Shown here piece by piece: positions 1 through 11,645 of a DNA stretch of 64,000 nt. This DNA is from Mactromeris polynyma (Eukaryota; Mollusca; Bivalvia; Venerida; Mactridae), in contig JASFXZ010000020.1 in NCBI GenBank assembly GCA_032209605.1, positions 69,501-133,500 of the forward strand, read 5' to 3'. The translations under genes were made by a program, and so were the position numbers. A model generated the notes under the pieces. The model worked only from the letters and a program-made list of their open reading frames with translations, did not search any database and was not told where the DNA came from. The first letter of the stretch is position 1. Each line of letters begins with the position of its first letter.

Positions 1-2910
1 ATTAATACCAAGAATATACCTGGGTGATGTTTCCACTAGAGCAGTGTTCAAGGAAAGCCTGCCCACTCTGTTGGCATTCCTATAGATGATGATAATTATC
101 ATTGATACCAAGAATACACCTGGGTGATGTTTCCACTAGAGCAGTATTCAAGGAAAGCCTGCCCACTCTGTTGGCATTCCTATAGATGATGATAATTAAC
201 ATTAGCACCAAGAATACACCTGGATGATGTTTCCACTAGAGCAGTGTTCAAGGAAAGCTTGCCCACTCTGTTGGCATTCCTATAGATGATGATAATTAAC
301 ATTAATACCAAGAATACACCTGGATGATGTTTCCACTAGAGCAGTGTTCAAGGAAAGCTTGCCCACTCTGTTGGCATTCCTATAGATGATGATAATTATC
401 ATTGATACCAAGAATACACCTGGATGATGTTTCCACTAGAGCAGTATTCAAGGAAAGCTTGCCCACTCTGTTGGCATTCCTATAGATGATGATAATTAAC
501 ATTAATACCAAGAATACACCTGGATGATGTTTCCACTAGAGCAGTGTTCAAGGAAAGCCTGCCCACTCCGTTGGCATTCCTATAGATGATGATAATTATC
601 ATTGATACCAAGAATACACCTGGATGATGTTTCCACTAGAGCAGTATTCAAGGAAAGCCTGCCCACTCTGTTGGCATTCCTATAGATGATGATAATTAAC
701 ATTAATACCAAGAATACACCTGGATGATGTTTCCACTAGAGCAGTGTTCAAGGAAAGCCTGCCCACTCTGTTGGCATTCCTATAGATGATGATAATTATC
801 ATTGATACCAAGAATACACCTGAATGATGTTTCCACTAGAGCAGTGTTCAAGGAAAGCCTGCCCACTCTGTTGGCATTCCTATAGATGATGATAATTATC
901 ATTGATATCAAGAATACACCTGGGTGATGTTTCCACTAGAGCAGTATTCAAGGAAAGCCTGCCCACTCTGTTGGCATTCCTATAGATGATGATAATTATC
1001 ATTGATACCAAGAATACACCTGGATGATGTTTCCACTAGAGCAGTATTCAAGGAAAGCTTGCCCACTCTGTTGGCATTCCTATAAATGATGATAATTATC
1101 ATTAATACCAAGAATACACCTGGGTGATGTTTCCACTAGAGCAGTATTCAAGGAAAGCTTGCCCACTCTGTTGGCATTCCTATAGATGATGATAATTATC
1201 ATTGATACCAAGAATACACCTGGGTGATGTTTCCACTAGAGCAGTATTCAAGGAAAGCCTGCCCACTATGTTGGCATTCCTATAGATGATGATAATTAAC
1301 ATTAATACCAAGAATACACCTGGGTGATGTTTCCACTAGAGCAGTATTCAAGGAAAGCCTGCCCACTCTGTTGGCATTCCTATAGATGATGATAATTATC
1401 ATTGATACCAAGAATACACCTGGATGATGTTTCCACTAGAGCAGTATTCAAGGAAAGCTTGCCCACTCTGTTGGCATTCCTATAGATGATGATAATTATC
1501 ATTGATACCAAGAATACACCTGGGTGATGTTTCCACTAGAGCAGTGTTCAAGGAAAGCCTGCCCACTCTGTTGGCATTCCTATAGATGATGATAATTATC
1601 ATTAATACCAAGAATACACCTGGATGATGTTTCCACTAGAGCAGTATTCAAGGAAAGCCTGCCCACTCTGTTGGCATTCCTATAGATGATGATAATTATC
1701 ATTAATACCAAGAATACACCTGGGTGATGTTTCCACTAGAGCAGTGTTCAAGGAAAGCCTGCCCACTCTGTTGGCATTCCTATAGATGATGATAATTATC
1801 ATTAATACCAAGAATACACCTGGATGATGTTTCCACTAGAGCAGTATTCAAGGAAAGCTTGCCCACTCTGTTGGCATTCCTATAGATGATGATAATTATC
1901 ATTGATACCAAGAATACAGCTGGATGATGTTTCCACTAGAGCAGTATTCAAGGAAAGCCTGCCCACTCTGTTGGCATTCCTATAGATGATGATAATTATC
2001 ATTGATACCAAGAATACACCTGGATGATGTTTCCACTAGAGCAGTGTTCAAGGAAAGCCTGCCCACTCTGTTGGCATTCCTATAGATGATGATAATTAAC
2101 ATTAATACCAAGAATACACCTGGATGATGTTTCCATTAGAGCAGTATTCAAGGAAAGCTTGCCCACTCTGTTGGCATTCCTATAGATGATGATAATTAAC
2201 ATTAATACCAAGAATACACCTGGGTGATGTTTCCATTAGAGCAGTATTCAAGGAAAGCTTGCCCACTCTGTTGGCATTCCTATAGATGATGATAATTATC
2301 ATTAATACCAAGAATACACCTGGGTGATGTTTCCACTAGAGCAGTGTTCAAGGAAAGCCTGCCCACTCTGTTGGCATTCCTATAGATGATGATAATTATC
2401 ATTAATACCAAGAATACACCTGGATGATGTTTCCACTAGAGCAGTATTCAAGGAAAGCTTGCCCACTCTGTTGGCATTCCTATAGATGATGATAATTAAC
2501 ATTAATACCAAGAATACACCTGGATGATGTTTCCATTAGAGCAGTATTCAAGGAAAGCTTGCCCACTCTGTTGGCATTCCTATAGATGATGATAATTAAC
2601 ATTAATACCAAGAATACACCTGGATGATGTTTCCACTAGAGCAGTATTCAAGGAAAGCTTGCCCACTCTGTTGGCATTCCTATAGATGATGATAATTATC
2701 ATTAATAACAAGAATACACCTGTGTGATGTTTCCACTAGAGCAGTATTCAAGGAAAGCTTGCCCACTCTGTTGGCATTCCTATAGATGATGATAATTATC
2801 ATTAATACCAAGAATACACCTGGATGATGTTTCCACTAGAGCAGTATTCAAGGAAAGCCTGCCCACTCTGTTGGCATTCCTATAGATGATGATAATTATC
2901 ATTAATAACA
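1..2910. repeat. 100-bp minisatellite, about 29 copies, runs off left edge
   Basis: A unit of 100 bp repeats without interruption from the first base. Units differ at a few fixed positions (for example tgggtga/tggatga, gcagtgttc/gcagtattc, attaatac/attgatac). Read on the minus strand, each unit holds a 60-nt segment flanked by an acceptor-like ctatag and a donor-like cag|gtgtat. That segment is open in the frame that starts directly after the acceptor. The array may therefore consist of copies of a short exon of the minus-strand gene with both splice sites, but no anchored exon is visible inside the window. Confidence 0.95.
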
Positions 2911-3049
2911 AGTAACAGTTCTAGAAGATATTTTCAAGGGACTATCTTCCAGCTAGGTCAATTTACAACAAATGGTCAAGGAATGATGTATTTCACTTGT
3001 AACATTGTAGAGCAAACACAGCAAGATTTGAGTTAAAGCAATAAATATT

Positions 3050-3172
3050 TTACCTTTCAAGTTCCTATCGGTATGCAAAGTGAAGAACACATGAAGACGA
3101 GTGACATCCTTTCCTTTAAAACTTTTACACTGTAAATTCTTTACACTAATATTTCGAACATGTCGCAAACGT
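3050..3172 (-). CDS. candidate internal exon of unidentified minus-strand gene
   Basis: On the minus strand a pyrimidine-containing acceptor (ataatttcag) is followed by about 40 open codons and a donor at gaaag|gtaaaa. The peptide includes RNISVKNLQC and TRLHVFFTLHTDR, alternating hydrophobic residues that look like a folded domain rather than repeat translation. I do not recognise the family. Joining to the candidate exon near 4.78 kb needs either the alternative acceptor 2 nt further in (cagag|a) or an unseen intermediate exon, so linkage is uncertain. Confidence 0.45.
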
Positions 3173-4160
3173 CTCTGAAATTATACCAACAACAATCATC
3201 ATAGTAAAAACAAATTATTGTAACAAAACTGTGCTGTGATACTGTTATTTTTCATATTGAAACAGTAGTATTATTAGTAACAAGTTTAAGTATGCAGACT
3301 TTAAAAGTATCAGAAATTAGAAGCCTCAAAGAAATTAATTAAATTCCACACATTTATGTACGAGGTTGAAGATTTTATTCAAGAACAACTTGATGGCAGA
3401 CGAGCACATGGCATATGACATCACATGAAATATTGAGGCACTCTACAGGAAAATAAAATGTAATTAGCCAGTAAAGAAAAAAAAAATAAGGCCTGAAATT
3501 ATAGAATATCTGAATGTTTCTGTGTAAGATGGAAAGTTATTTCATCTCTAGACCATCAGAGCTATGCAACACGTGAAAATATTGCTTTGCTAATTCTGAC
3601 TGGATAACTCGGAGCCATGAAAGAGAGCTACAAAATGATTGGTTAATACACACCAACTTTTACCATAGATAACTCAGACTCAGACAGTTCACCAACCAGT
3701 TAACATTCACTGTACATCATTGAAAACATGGATAATGGAAGTATAAAACGCAATGAACTCAATTTATTTCATCTGACATTTCTGAACTTTAACTTTTACC
3801 TGTTTTAATACATTCAGTGGTAAAAGCAGTACAACATTGGACAGTCTGATTCTGTTGCTATTTTAATGACAAATTTAAAGAACCCTTTATCGTCTGTCTA
3901 GCAAAAATATGTAAAAAATCAGGCTAAATCATACATGCGTTTTTTCCATCTTCAAGTGTTGGGAGCTATTGGACAAGGTTTCTGAAATGTGCATTTTGAT
4001 GCATATCTGAGGAGAACTTCACCAACCCTTGACAGGCACACATAAAGTACGAAGTGTTGTTTGAAAAGATAATTTACTCATGAAATTGATGAATGCCTGG
4101 AATTGGTGCATTTCATCATATATTTCATCATTTAATTTGAAGTGAGATTTCAGCCCCGGA
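3173..4160. other. intron of the minus-strand gene, nothing recognised
   Basis: AT-rich single-copy sequence between the candidate exon and the 65-bp array. I see no convincing exon, RNA gene or repeat in it, though a short exon could be missed by eye. Confidence 0.4.
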
Positions 4161-4164
4161 GATT

Positions 4165-4770
4165 AGTCAGCTGTAAAAGAGTTAGACTTCTAGTATTACA
4201 TGAGTACTGTAGTGGGCGGGGGACATACCCTGTGTATGAACATTGCTACATCTTCTTGTATTACACGAGTACTGAAGTGGGCGGGGGACATAACCTGTGT
4301 ATGAACATTGCTACATCTTCTAGTATTACATGAGTACTGTAGGGGGTGGGGGACATAACCTGTGTATGAACATTGCTACATCTTCTTGTATTACATGAGT
4401 ACTGTAGGGGGTGGGGGACATAACCTGTGTATGAACATTGCTACATCTTCTAGTATTACATGAGTACTGTAGGGGGTGGGGGACATAACCTGTGTATGAA
4501 CATTGCTACATCTTCTAGTATTACATGAGTACTGTAGGGGGCGGGGGACATAACCTGTGTATGAACATTGCTACATCTTCTTGTATTACATGAGTACTGT
4601 AGGGGGCGGGGGACATAACCTGTGTATGAACATTGCTACATCTTCTTGTATTACATGAGTACTGTAGGGGGCGGGGACATAACCTGTGTATGAACATTGC
4701 TACATCTTCTTGTATTACATGAGTACTGTAGGGGGTGGGGGACATAACCTGTGTATGAACATTGCTACAT
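4165..4770. repeat. 65-bp minisatellite built on a minus-strand exon donor
   Basis: About nine units of about 65 bp. On the minus strand each unit contains gatgtagcaatgttcatac followed by acag|gttatg. This matches the 3' end and donor of the candidate exon immediately to the right (gaatgtagcaatgttcatac, acag|gttatg). The array lies on the intron side of that exon. Confidence 0.9.
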
Positions 4771-4783
4771 TCTCCTGGGAGTC
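4736..4783 (-). CDS. candidate exon 2 of unidentified minus-strand gene
   Basis: On the minus strand, gatggtgtcag is followed by about 15 open codons (DDDSQENVAMFIHR core) and a donor at cacag|gttatg. A frame in phase with exon 1 stays open. The evidence is the phase agreement plus the fact that its 3' end and donor were amplified into the adjacent array. Function unknown; borders approximate. Confidence 0.45.
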
Positions 4784-5035
4784 ATCATCAGTCTGACACC
4801 ATCATACTCACAGTATTCACACAGTAAAACATACTTCATCAAATAACTATAAGCAGAAGAAATGATATGGCTAGTCAACGATATAAACTGAACTTTATCA
4901 ATGTCTAAATCTGGTACATTGAATAATTCTCATATATTGATTCAGCCACCAAATTTACTGTCTCAGTGTCTGATGGGGGCAACTGTCACAAACAAACTAC
5001 AGGAGCAACTCATATATAATCACTTATATTTCTAC

Positions 5036-5113
5036 CTGATATGTCGGTAAATCGTACAGAGATCGCAACACTGATTTATCTACATTTGCCATGGTGACAT
5101 TTGTTGAACTCAT
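5036..5113 (-). CDS. first coding exon of unidentified minus-strand gene
   Basis: The minus strand carries an ATG, 26 open codons and a donor at atcag|gtagaa ending in phase 0. The second in-frame ATG (RC of 5090-5092) has a near-ideal Kozak context, caccatgg, so translation may start there. The C-terminal part reads SVLRSLYDLPTYQ. I do not recognise the product. The sequence upstream on this strand has promoter-like character. Confidence 0.6.
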
Positions 5114-5164
5114 CTGTAAACACCTCTAAAACTTCAATTTTGCAAATGAATACAGTACTGCCCA

Positions 5165-5225
5165 TACTTCCGCCATGATGACCTATATTAGATCACGTGA
5201 CAGTCATGTGACCTGTATCATAGAA
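5165..5225 (-). promoter_or_regulatory. promoter-proximal region of the minus-strand gene with E-box
   Basis: Immediately upstream of the first exon lie atcacgtgac (a CACGTG E-box in the palindromic TCACGTGA context used by MiT/TFE and USF-type bHLH-Zip factors) and, a few bases on, catgtgac. A catggcgga motif near the presumed transcript start resembles YY1/ETS-type initiator contexts. The assignment rests on position and motif only. Confidence 0.4.
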
Positions 5226-5627
5226 CCGTCTTTAAAGTCTAATCAATGAGGACCTTTTTAAATGCATGACAACGTTTTCTAACAATTTTACTCCAGCCAA
5301 AGCTGTAATCCGTCAGCGTCTTTCCTTTTTATGAATGTTGTCAGCTAAATGTCCATAATGTTTTGAATGTTCCATTTTATGTGTCTGACGCCTTCACGAT
5401 CAATTGTCACGACGAATAATTCCTACGATCTACATGAACCTATTCTTCCTGATAAGTGAAAGTTTTTACCAATATTACTGAATCAAAATCAATTGTCATC
5501 TCTGAAAATTATGCTACAACGAAAAACTGAGAGGTCCTTAACGTGACTGTCACAAATCGACGTGAGTATATAATTTATAAATCACTAATTAACGAAATCT
5601 GATATTGTGTTGTATAACGATTTATTA
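5226..5627. other. 5' flank of the minus-strand gene, no feature seen
   Basis: AT-rich intergenic sequence with no coding potential or repeat structure that I can support. Confidence 0.5.
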
Positions 5628-6245
5628 TGATTTACGGAGGTTTTGGTAAATGGCTAGTATATTTCAGTAAATTGATTTTGTAGTATGATTGTTGCGGATA
5701 ATTCGGTAAAATAATACAATAGTGTTATTAACTCATTAGTAATTAATAGTTAATGCTAGAAGTAAAACAAAACAAACAAACTATCATGTATTTGTATAAA
5801 TTTGCTGAATTACAGATAGAAAACACTAGGACATATGCATTAGTTTACAGCTTAAAGTAATAAAAAAGTGATACAAAATGAGAGGTACGAGTTGACCAAA
5901 TTCGGTATGAGTTGACTTGGATAGGTACGAGTTGACCAAAGAAAGGGTACAAGTTGACTAAGATTCGAGTTGACCAGTTACCGAATGTTGTGGTTACAAT
6001 TCAATGAGTACGAAGTTCCAATTAAATCAATATGTCAATTAGAAAATATTCAGATGTTTCACATGGTAATTGACTTAATTTCCTTGTTTGGTAACACTTT
6101 GCCATACTATCCTATTATTAAGCCTATATAGTTCAATGTAAACAAACAATCTTTTTACCGAAACCTAGAGCTGAAAGACACGAACGTTAATATCAATTTA
6201 CCGAACATGCTATTTACCGAACTTACCAGTATCCGTTATAACAGA
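5628..6245. mobile_element. foldback/MITE-like element, copy 1
   Basis: The ends are imperfect inverted repeats rich in ttcggtaaat / atttaccgaa motifs. The core holds tandem copies of ggtacgagttgacc. The right half, reverse-complemented, matches the left half of a second copy near 55.6-56.3 kb (shared aggcttaataataggatagt and attaagtcaattacc). The two copies therefore lie in opposite orientation about 50 kb apart. No coding capacity; non-autonomous. Borders are approximate. Confidence 0.75.
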
Positions 6246-6289
6246 CTGATTCATTGTAAGATGGGATGAATCTAAGGGATTCATAGTAT

Positions 6290-6735
6290 ATGATGGTAGT
6301 GGATTTTTTAATGTGCCGACCCCCTTTGGGATGAATTAATGATTGACAAAACAGTTAAATGTACTATGCCACTTTTTAATGTGCCGACCCCTAGTATATG
6401 ATGGAAGTCGATTTTTTAATGTGCCGACCCCTAGTATATGATGGAAGTCGATTTTTTAATGTGCCGACCCCTAGTATATGATGGAAGTCGATTTTTTAAT
6501 GTGCCGACCCCTAGTATATGATGGAAGTCGATTTTTTAATGTGCCGACCCCTAGTATATGATGGAAGTCGATTTTTTAATGTGCCGACCCCTAGTATATG
6601 ATGGAAGTCGATTTTTTAATGTGCCGACCCATAGTATATTATGGTAGTCGATTTTTTACTGTACCGACCCCCTTTGGGATGAATTAATGATTGACAAAAC
6701 AGTTAAATGTACTATGCCACTTTTTAATGTGCCGG
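6290..6735. repeat. 40-bp minisatellite with flanking ~75-bp direct repeat
   Basis: About seven units of 40 bp (ctagtatatgatggaagtcg, attttttaatgtgccgaccc). Both borders carry a longer direct repeat including tgggatgaattaatgattga. Between gene regions; no coding evidence. Confidence 0.9.
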
Positions 6736-7145
6736 GTTGTCAGAAGTTTCACCCCCAAGTCGTTTCCTCCCAAGACGTTTCCTCCCAATTTTCCGCGGTC
6801 TGTAACTTAATTCCTCCGTGGTCTGTATCTTATTTTGAAATTCATTTTGGTTTAGCAGTTCCCTGTGTCCTTAATTTCATTTGTAGCAATCAACTGATTA
6901 AGTGATATGTTACTTAATAAAAAAACCTAACATTAAAACAGCTTTTAGGAATGATAAGCTGCGCACTTAAATGCATTAATCTTCTTCACTACATTATGAC
7001 AAAGTGATCTAATAATTTTATGATTCTAAGCATTATTTTGATTTTAGTTTGGTTCAACTGTTTTCTAAATTCTGTAGTTCATTTGACTTAAATATGTTGA
7101 AGCTTACTTCAATCAAAATCAACAGAAAATGTATCTAGTAGTTTT
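6736..7145. other. intergenic spacer, nothing recognised
   Basis: AT-rich single-copy sequence. The short open frame around 6687-6905 has no splice context, start context or recognisable motif. Confidence 0.5.
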
Positions 7146-7149
7146 TTAG

Positions 7150-9015
7150 TCTCTATGAACTAGTACTGGCAGTTTTGTACTTTGACCAGTATATTTGATG
7201 CTGTAATCATTAGTCTCTCTATGAACTAGTACTGGCAGTTTTGTACTTTTGACCAGTATATTTGATGCTGTAATCATTAGTCTCTCTATGAACTAGTACT
7301 GGCAGTTTTGTACTTTTGACCAGTATATTTGATGCTGTAATCATTAGTCTCTCTATGAACTAGTACTGGCAGTTTTGTACTTTTGACCAGTATATTTGAT
7401 GCTGTAATCATTAGTCTCTCTATGAACTAGTACTGGCAGTTTTGTACTTTGACCAGTATATTTGATGCTGTAATCATTAGTCTCTCTATGAACTAGTACT
7501 GGCACTTTTGTACTTTTGACCAGTATATTTGATGCTGTAATCATTAGTCTCTCTATGAACTAGTACTGGCAGTTTTGTACTTTGACCAGTATATTTGATG
7601 CTGTAATCATTAGTCTCTCTATGAACTAGTACTGGCACTTTTGTACTTTTGACCAGTATATATTTGATGCTGTAATCATTAGTCTCTCTATGAACTAGTA
7701 CTGGCAGTTTTGTACTTTTGACCAGTACATTTGATGCTGTAATCATTAGTCACTCTATGAACTAGTACTGGCAGTTTTGTACTTTTGACCAGTATATTTG
7801 ATGCTGTAATCATTAGTCTCTCTATGAACTAGTACTGGCAGTTTTGTACTTTGACCAGTATATTTGATGCTGTAATCATTAGTCTCTCTATGAACTAGTA
7901 CTGGCACTTTTGTACTTTTGACCAGTATATTTGATGCTGTAATCATTAGTCTCTCTATGAACTAGTACTGGCAGTTTTGTACTTTGACCAGTATATTTTA
8001 TGCTGTAATCATTAGTCTCTCTATGAACTAGTACTGGCACTTTTGTACTTTTGACCAGTATATTTGATGCTGTAATCATTAGTCTCTCTATGAACTAGTA
8101 CTGGCAGTTTTGTACTTTGACCAGTATATTTGATGCTGTAATCATTAGTCTCTCTATGAACTAGTACTGGCACTTTTGTACTTTTGACCAGTATATATTT
8201 GATGCTGTAATCATTAGTCACTCTATGAACTAGTACTGGCAGTTTTGTACTTTTGACCAGTATATTTGATGCTGTAATCATTAGTCACTCTATGAACTAG
8301 TACTGGCAGTTTTGTACTTTTGACCAGTATATTTGATGCTGTAATCATTAGTCTCTCTATGAACTAGTACTGGCAGTTTTGTACTTTGACCAGTATATTT
8401 GATGCTGTAATCATTAGTCTCTCTATGAACTAGTACTGGCACTTTTGTACTTTTGACCAGTATATTTGATGCTGTAATCATTAGTCTCTCTATGAACTAG
8501 TACTGGCAGTTTTGTACTTTGACCAGTATATTTGATGCTGTAATCATTAGTCTATCTATGAACTAGTACTGGCAGTTTTGTACTTTGACCAGTATATATT
8601 TGATGCTGTAATCATTAGTCTCTCTATGAACTAGTACTGGCAGTTTTGTACTTTTGACCAGTATATTTGATGCTGTAATCATTAGTCTCTCTATGAACTA
8701 GTACTGGCAGTTTTGTACTTTGACCAGTATATTTGATGCTGTAATCATTAGTCTATCTATGAACTAGTACTGGCAGTTTTGTACTTTGACCAGTATATTT
8801 GATGCTGTAATCATTAGTCTATCTATGAACTAGTACTGGCAGTTTTGTACTTTTGACCAGTATATTTGATGCTGTAATCATTAGTCTCTCTATGAACTAG
8901 TACTGGCAGTTTTGTACTTTTGACCAGTATATTTGATGCTGTAATCATTAGTCTCTCTATGAACTAGTACTGGCAGTTTTGTACTTTTGACCAGTATATT
9001 TGATGCTGTAATCAG
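7150..9015. repeat. 66-69-bp minisatellite, about 28 copies
   Basis: Units contain gaactagtactggcagtttt and accagtatatttgatgctgt. Variants differ by a one-base T insertion (ctttga/cttttga), an extra TA (gtatatattt) and cag/cac. Open frames on the minus strand are periodic translations of the unit. Confidence 0.95.
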
Positions 9016-9120
9016 CAGACATGGGGTAAGGGGGTTAGGGTTTTACTACCCTAACCCAACCCCCCTTGTACTTTTGACCAGTATATTTGATGCTGTAATC
9101 AGCAGACATGGGGTAATCAG
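9015..9120. repeat. telomere-like hairpin between two copies of the array edge
   Basis: A palindrome, ggttaggg / ccctaacc with poly-G and poly-C extensions and a short loop, sits between two copies of gatgctgtaatcagcagaca. It resembles the metazoan TTAGGG repeat in sequence but is not a tandem telomere array. Confidence 0.7.
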
Positions 9121-9261
9121 TATTCAGTCAGAAATTTAAACACTGTTTTAAATGTTTAATGATTTGGAATATCTCTACATATTTGTAACAGATAGTCGGA
9201 TATTTCTTCTTCAAAATTCTTTTGAAGTTTTCACCCCTTGTACTTTAAATAATAAATATTG

Positions 9262-9668
9262 ATGTTAGATATATAGTAAACAGAAGTTTGGTTTGTGTTA
9301 GATATATAGTAAACAGAAGTTTGGTTTGTGTTAGATATATAGTAAACAGAAGTTTGGTTTGTGTTAGATATATAGTAAACAGAAGTTTGGTTTGTGTTAG
9401 ATATATAGTAAACAGAAGTTTGGTTTGTGTTAGATATATAGTAAACAGAAGTTTGGTTTGTGTTAGATATATAGTAAACAGAAGTTTTGTTTGTGTTTGA
9501 TATATAGTAAACAGAAGTTTGGTTTGTGTTAGATATATAGTAAACAGAAGTTTGGTTTGTGTTAGATATATAGTAAACAGAAGTTTGGTTTGTGTTAGAT
9601 ATATAGTAAACAGAAGTTTTGTTTGTGTTTGATATATAGTAAACAGAAGTTTGGTTTGTGTTTAGCTT
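9262..9668. repeat. 33-bp minisatellite, about 12 copies
   Basis: Unit gaagtttggtttgtgttaga plus tatatagtaaaca. Nearly identical units; a two-substitution variant (ttttgtttgtgtttga) appears twice, suggesting duplication of a multi-unit block. Confidence 0.95.
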
Positions 9669-10080
9669 GAAATGTCAGAGAAAAGCATACACTTGCCAGA
9701 ATTGGTGAATTTTACATTCTGCTGGCAGAATTAATTTAGTATTATCTGTCATTGAAGGAAAACTAAACCTAACCCAAAATGCTGGATTACATCAACTACA
9801 CAGTCGTTTACCATATATCCTCATTATGTGTCCATTATGTTCATATATGGTCATATAGTTAATTCATGTGTCAGTATGCTGATATCCATCAGGAAGATAT
9901 TCAAGATCACTGACTTATTTAAATAAGTTAAGACCATGCATATATTTAATCATATGAAACTATTTGAATGAACAGTTTGACATGTGTGGACTTATTACAT
10001 TATACTATCATTCATTGTGTGTTCTGAAATATATAACTGAAAAAATTACAGTTACAAACACAAAGCTTAGAATTCAGGTG
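9669..10080. other. intergenic spacer, nothing recognised
   Basis: AT-rich, no supported gene or structured repeat. Confidence 0.5.
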
Positions 10081-10292
10081 TTTGCAAAACTTTGACACAG
10101 TATTCTATTCCATACTTGCACAGCTGCAAAACTTTGACACAGTATTCTATTCTATACTTGCACAGCTGCAAAACTTTGACACAGTATTCTATTCCATACT
10201 TGCACAGCTGCAAAACTTTGACACAGTATTCTATTCCATACTTGCACAGCTGCAAAACTTTTACACAGTATTCTATTCTATACTTGCACAGC
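10080..10292. repeat. 42-bp minisatellite, 5 copies
   Basis: Unit tgcaaaactttgacacagta plus ttctattccatacttgcacagc. Open in several frames on both strands because 42 is divisible by three. Confidence 0.95.
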
Positions 10293-10309
10293 AGACACAC
10301 TGTGAATTT

Positions 10310-11645
10310 TGTTATTGGCCAGTTTTACAACTGCTCAGTGCAGCCTTGTCATTGGTCAGTTGATCAGTTTTATGACTACTCAGTACAACCTGCTGCAGCC
10401 TTGTCATTGGTCAGTTGATCAGTTTTATGACTGCTCAGTACAACCTGCTGCAGCCTTGTCATTGGTCAGTTGATCAGTTTTATGACTGCTCAGTACAACC
10501 TGCTGCAGCCTTGTCATTGGTCAGTTGATCAGTTTTATGACTACTCAGTACAACCTGTTGCAGCCTTGTCATTGGTCAGTTGGCCAGTTTTACTACTGCT
10601 CAGTACAACCTGTTGAAGCCTTGTCATTGGTCAGTTGGTCAGTTTTACTACTGACCAGTACAACCTGTTGAAGCCTTGTCATTGGTCAGTTGGTCAGTTT
10701 TACAACTCCTCAGTACAACCTGTTGCAGCCTTGTCATTGGTCAGTTGGCCAGTTTTATGACTACTCAGTACAACCTGTTGAAGCCTTGTCATTGGTCAGT
10801 TTTATGACTGCTCAGTACAACCTGCTGCAGCCTTGTCATTGGTCAGTTGGCCAGTTTTACAACTCCTCAGTACAACGTGTTGAAGCCTTGTCATTGGTCA
10901 GTTGGTCAGTTTTATGACTGCTCAGTACAACCTGTTGAAGCCTTGTCATTGGTCAGTTGGCCAGTTTTATGACTGCTCAGTACAACCTGCTGCAGCCTTG
11001 TCATTGGTCAGTCATTCAGTTTTACGACTGCTCAGTACAACCTGTTGAAGCCTTTTCATTGGTCAGTTGGTCAGTTTTATGACAGCTCAGTACAACCTGT
11101 TGAAGCCTTGTCATTGGTCAGTTGGTCAGTTTTATGACTGCTCAGTACAACCTGTTGAAGCCTTGTCATTGGTCAGTTGGCCAGTTTTACTACTGCTCAG
11201 TACAACCTGCTGCAGCCTTTTCATTGGTCAGTTGGCCAGTTTTATGACTGCTCAGTACAACCTGTTGAAGCCTTGTCATTGGTCAGTTGGCCAGTTTTAC
11301 GACTGCTCAGTACAACCTGCTGTGGCCTTGTCTTGGTCAGTTGGCCAGTTTTATGACTGCTCAGTACAACATGTTGAAGCCTTGTCATTGGTCAGTCTTT
11401 CAGTTATACAACTGCTCAGTACTACATGTTGCAGCTTTGTCATTGGTTAGTTGGTCGGTTTTACGACTGCTCAGTACAACCTGTTGAAGCTTAGTCATTG
11501 GTCAGTTGGTCAGTTTTACAACTGCTCAGTTTAACCTGTTGATGCCTTGTCATTGGTCAGTTTATCAACTGCTTAGTAGAGCCTTTTGCATCATTGTCAT
11601 TGGTCAATTGGTCAGTTTTACAACTGCTCAGTACTTACCTATTGA
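10310..11645. repeat. about 53-bp minisatellite derived from a dispersed MITE-like sequence
   Basis: About 25 diverged units with the core cagccttgtcattggtcagt and tttatgactgctcagtacaa. The core closely matches the segment cagccttgccattggtcaat of the dispersed element at 19.6 kb, so the array probably arose by amplifying part of such an element. No coding evidence. Confidence 0.9.

Noticed and set aside
1..2910. CRISPR-like array
   Set aside because: No conserved-repeat plus unique-spacer structure; whole units repeat, and the genome is eukaryotic.
9015..9070. True interstitial telomere
   Set aside because: Only one TTAGGG and its complement are present, as a palindrome, not a tandem array.
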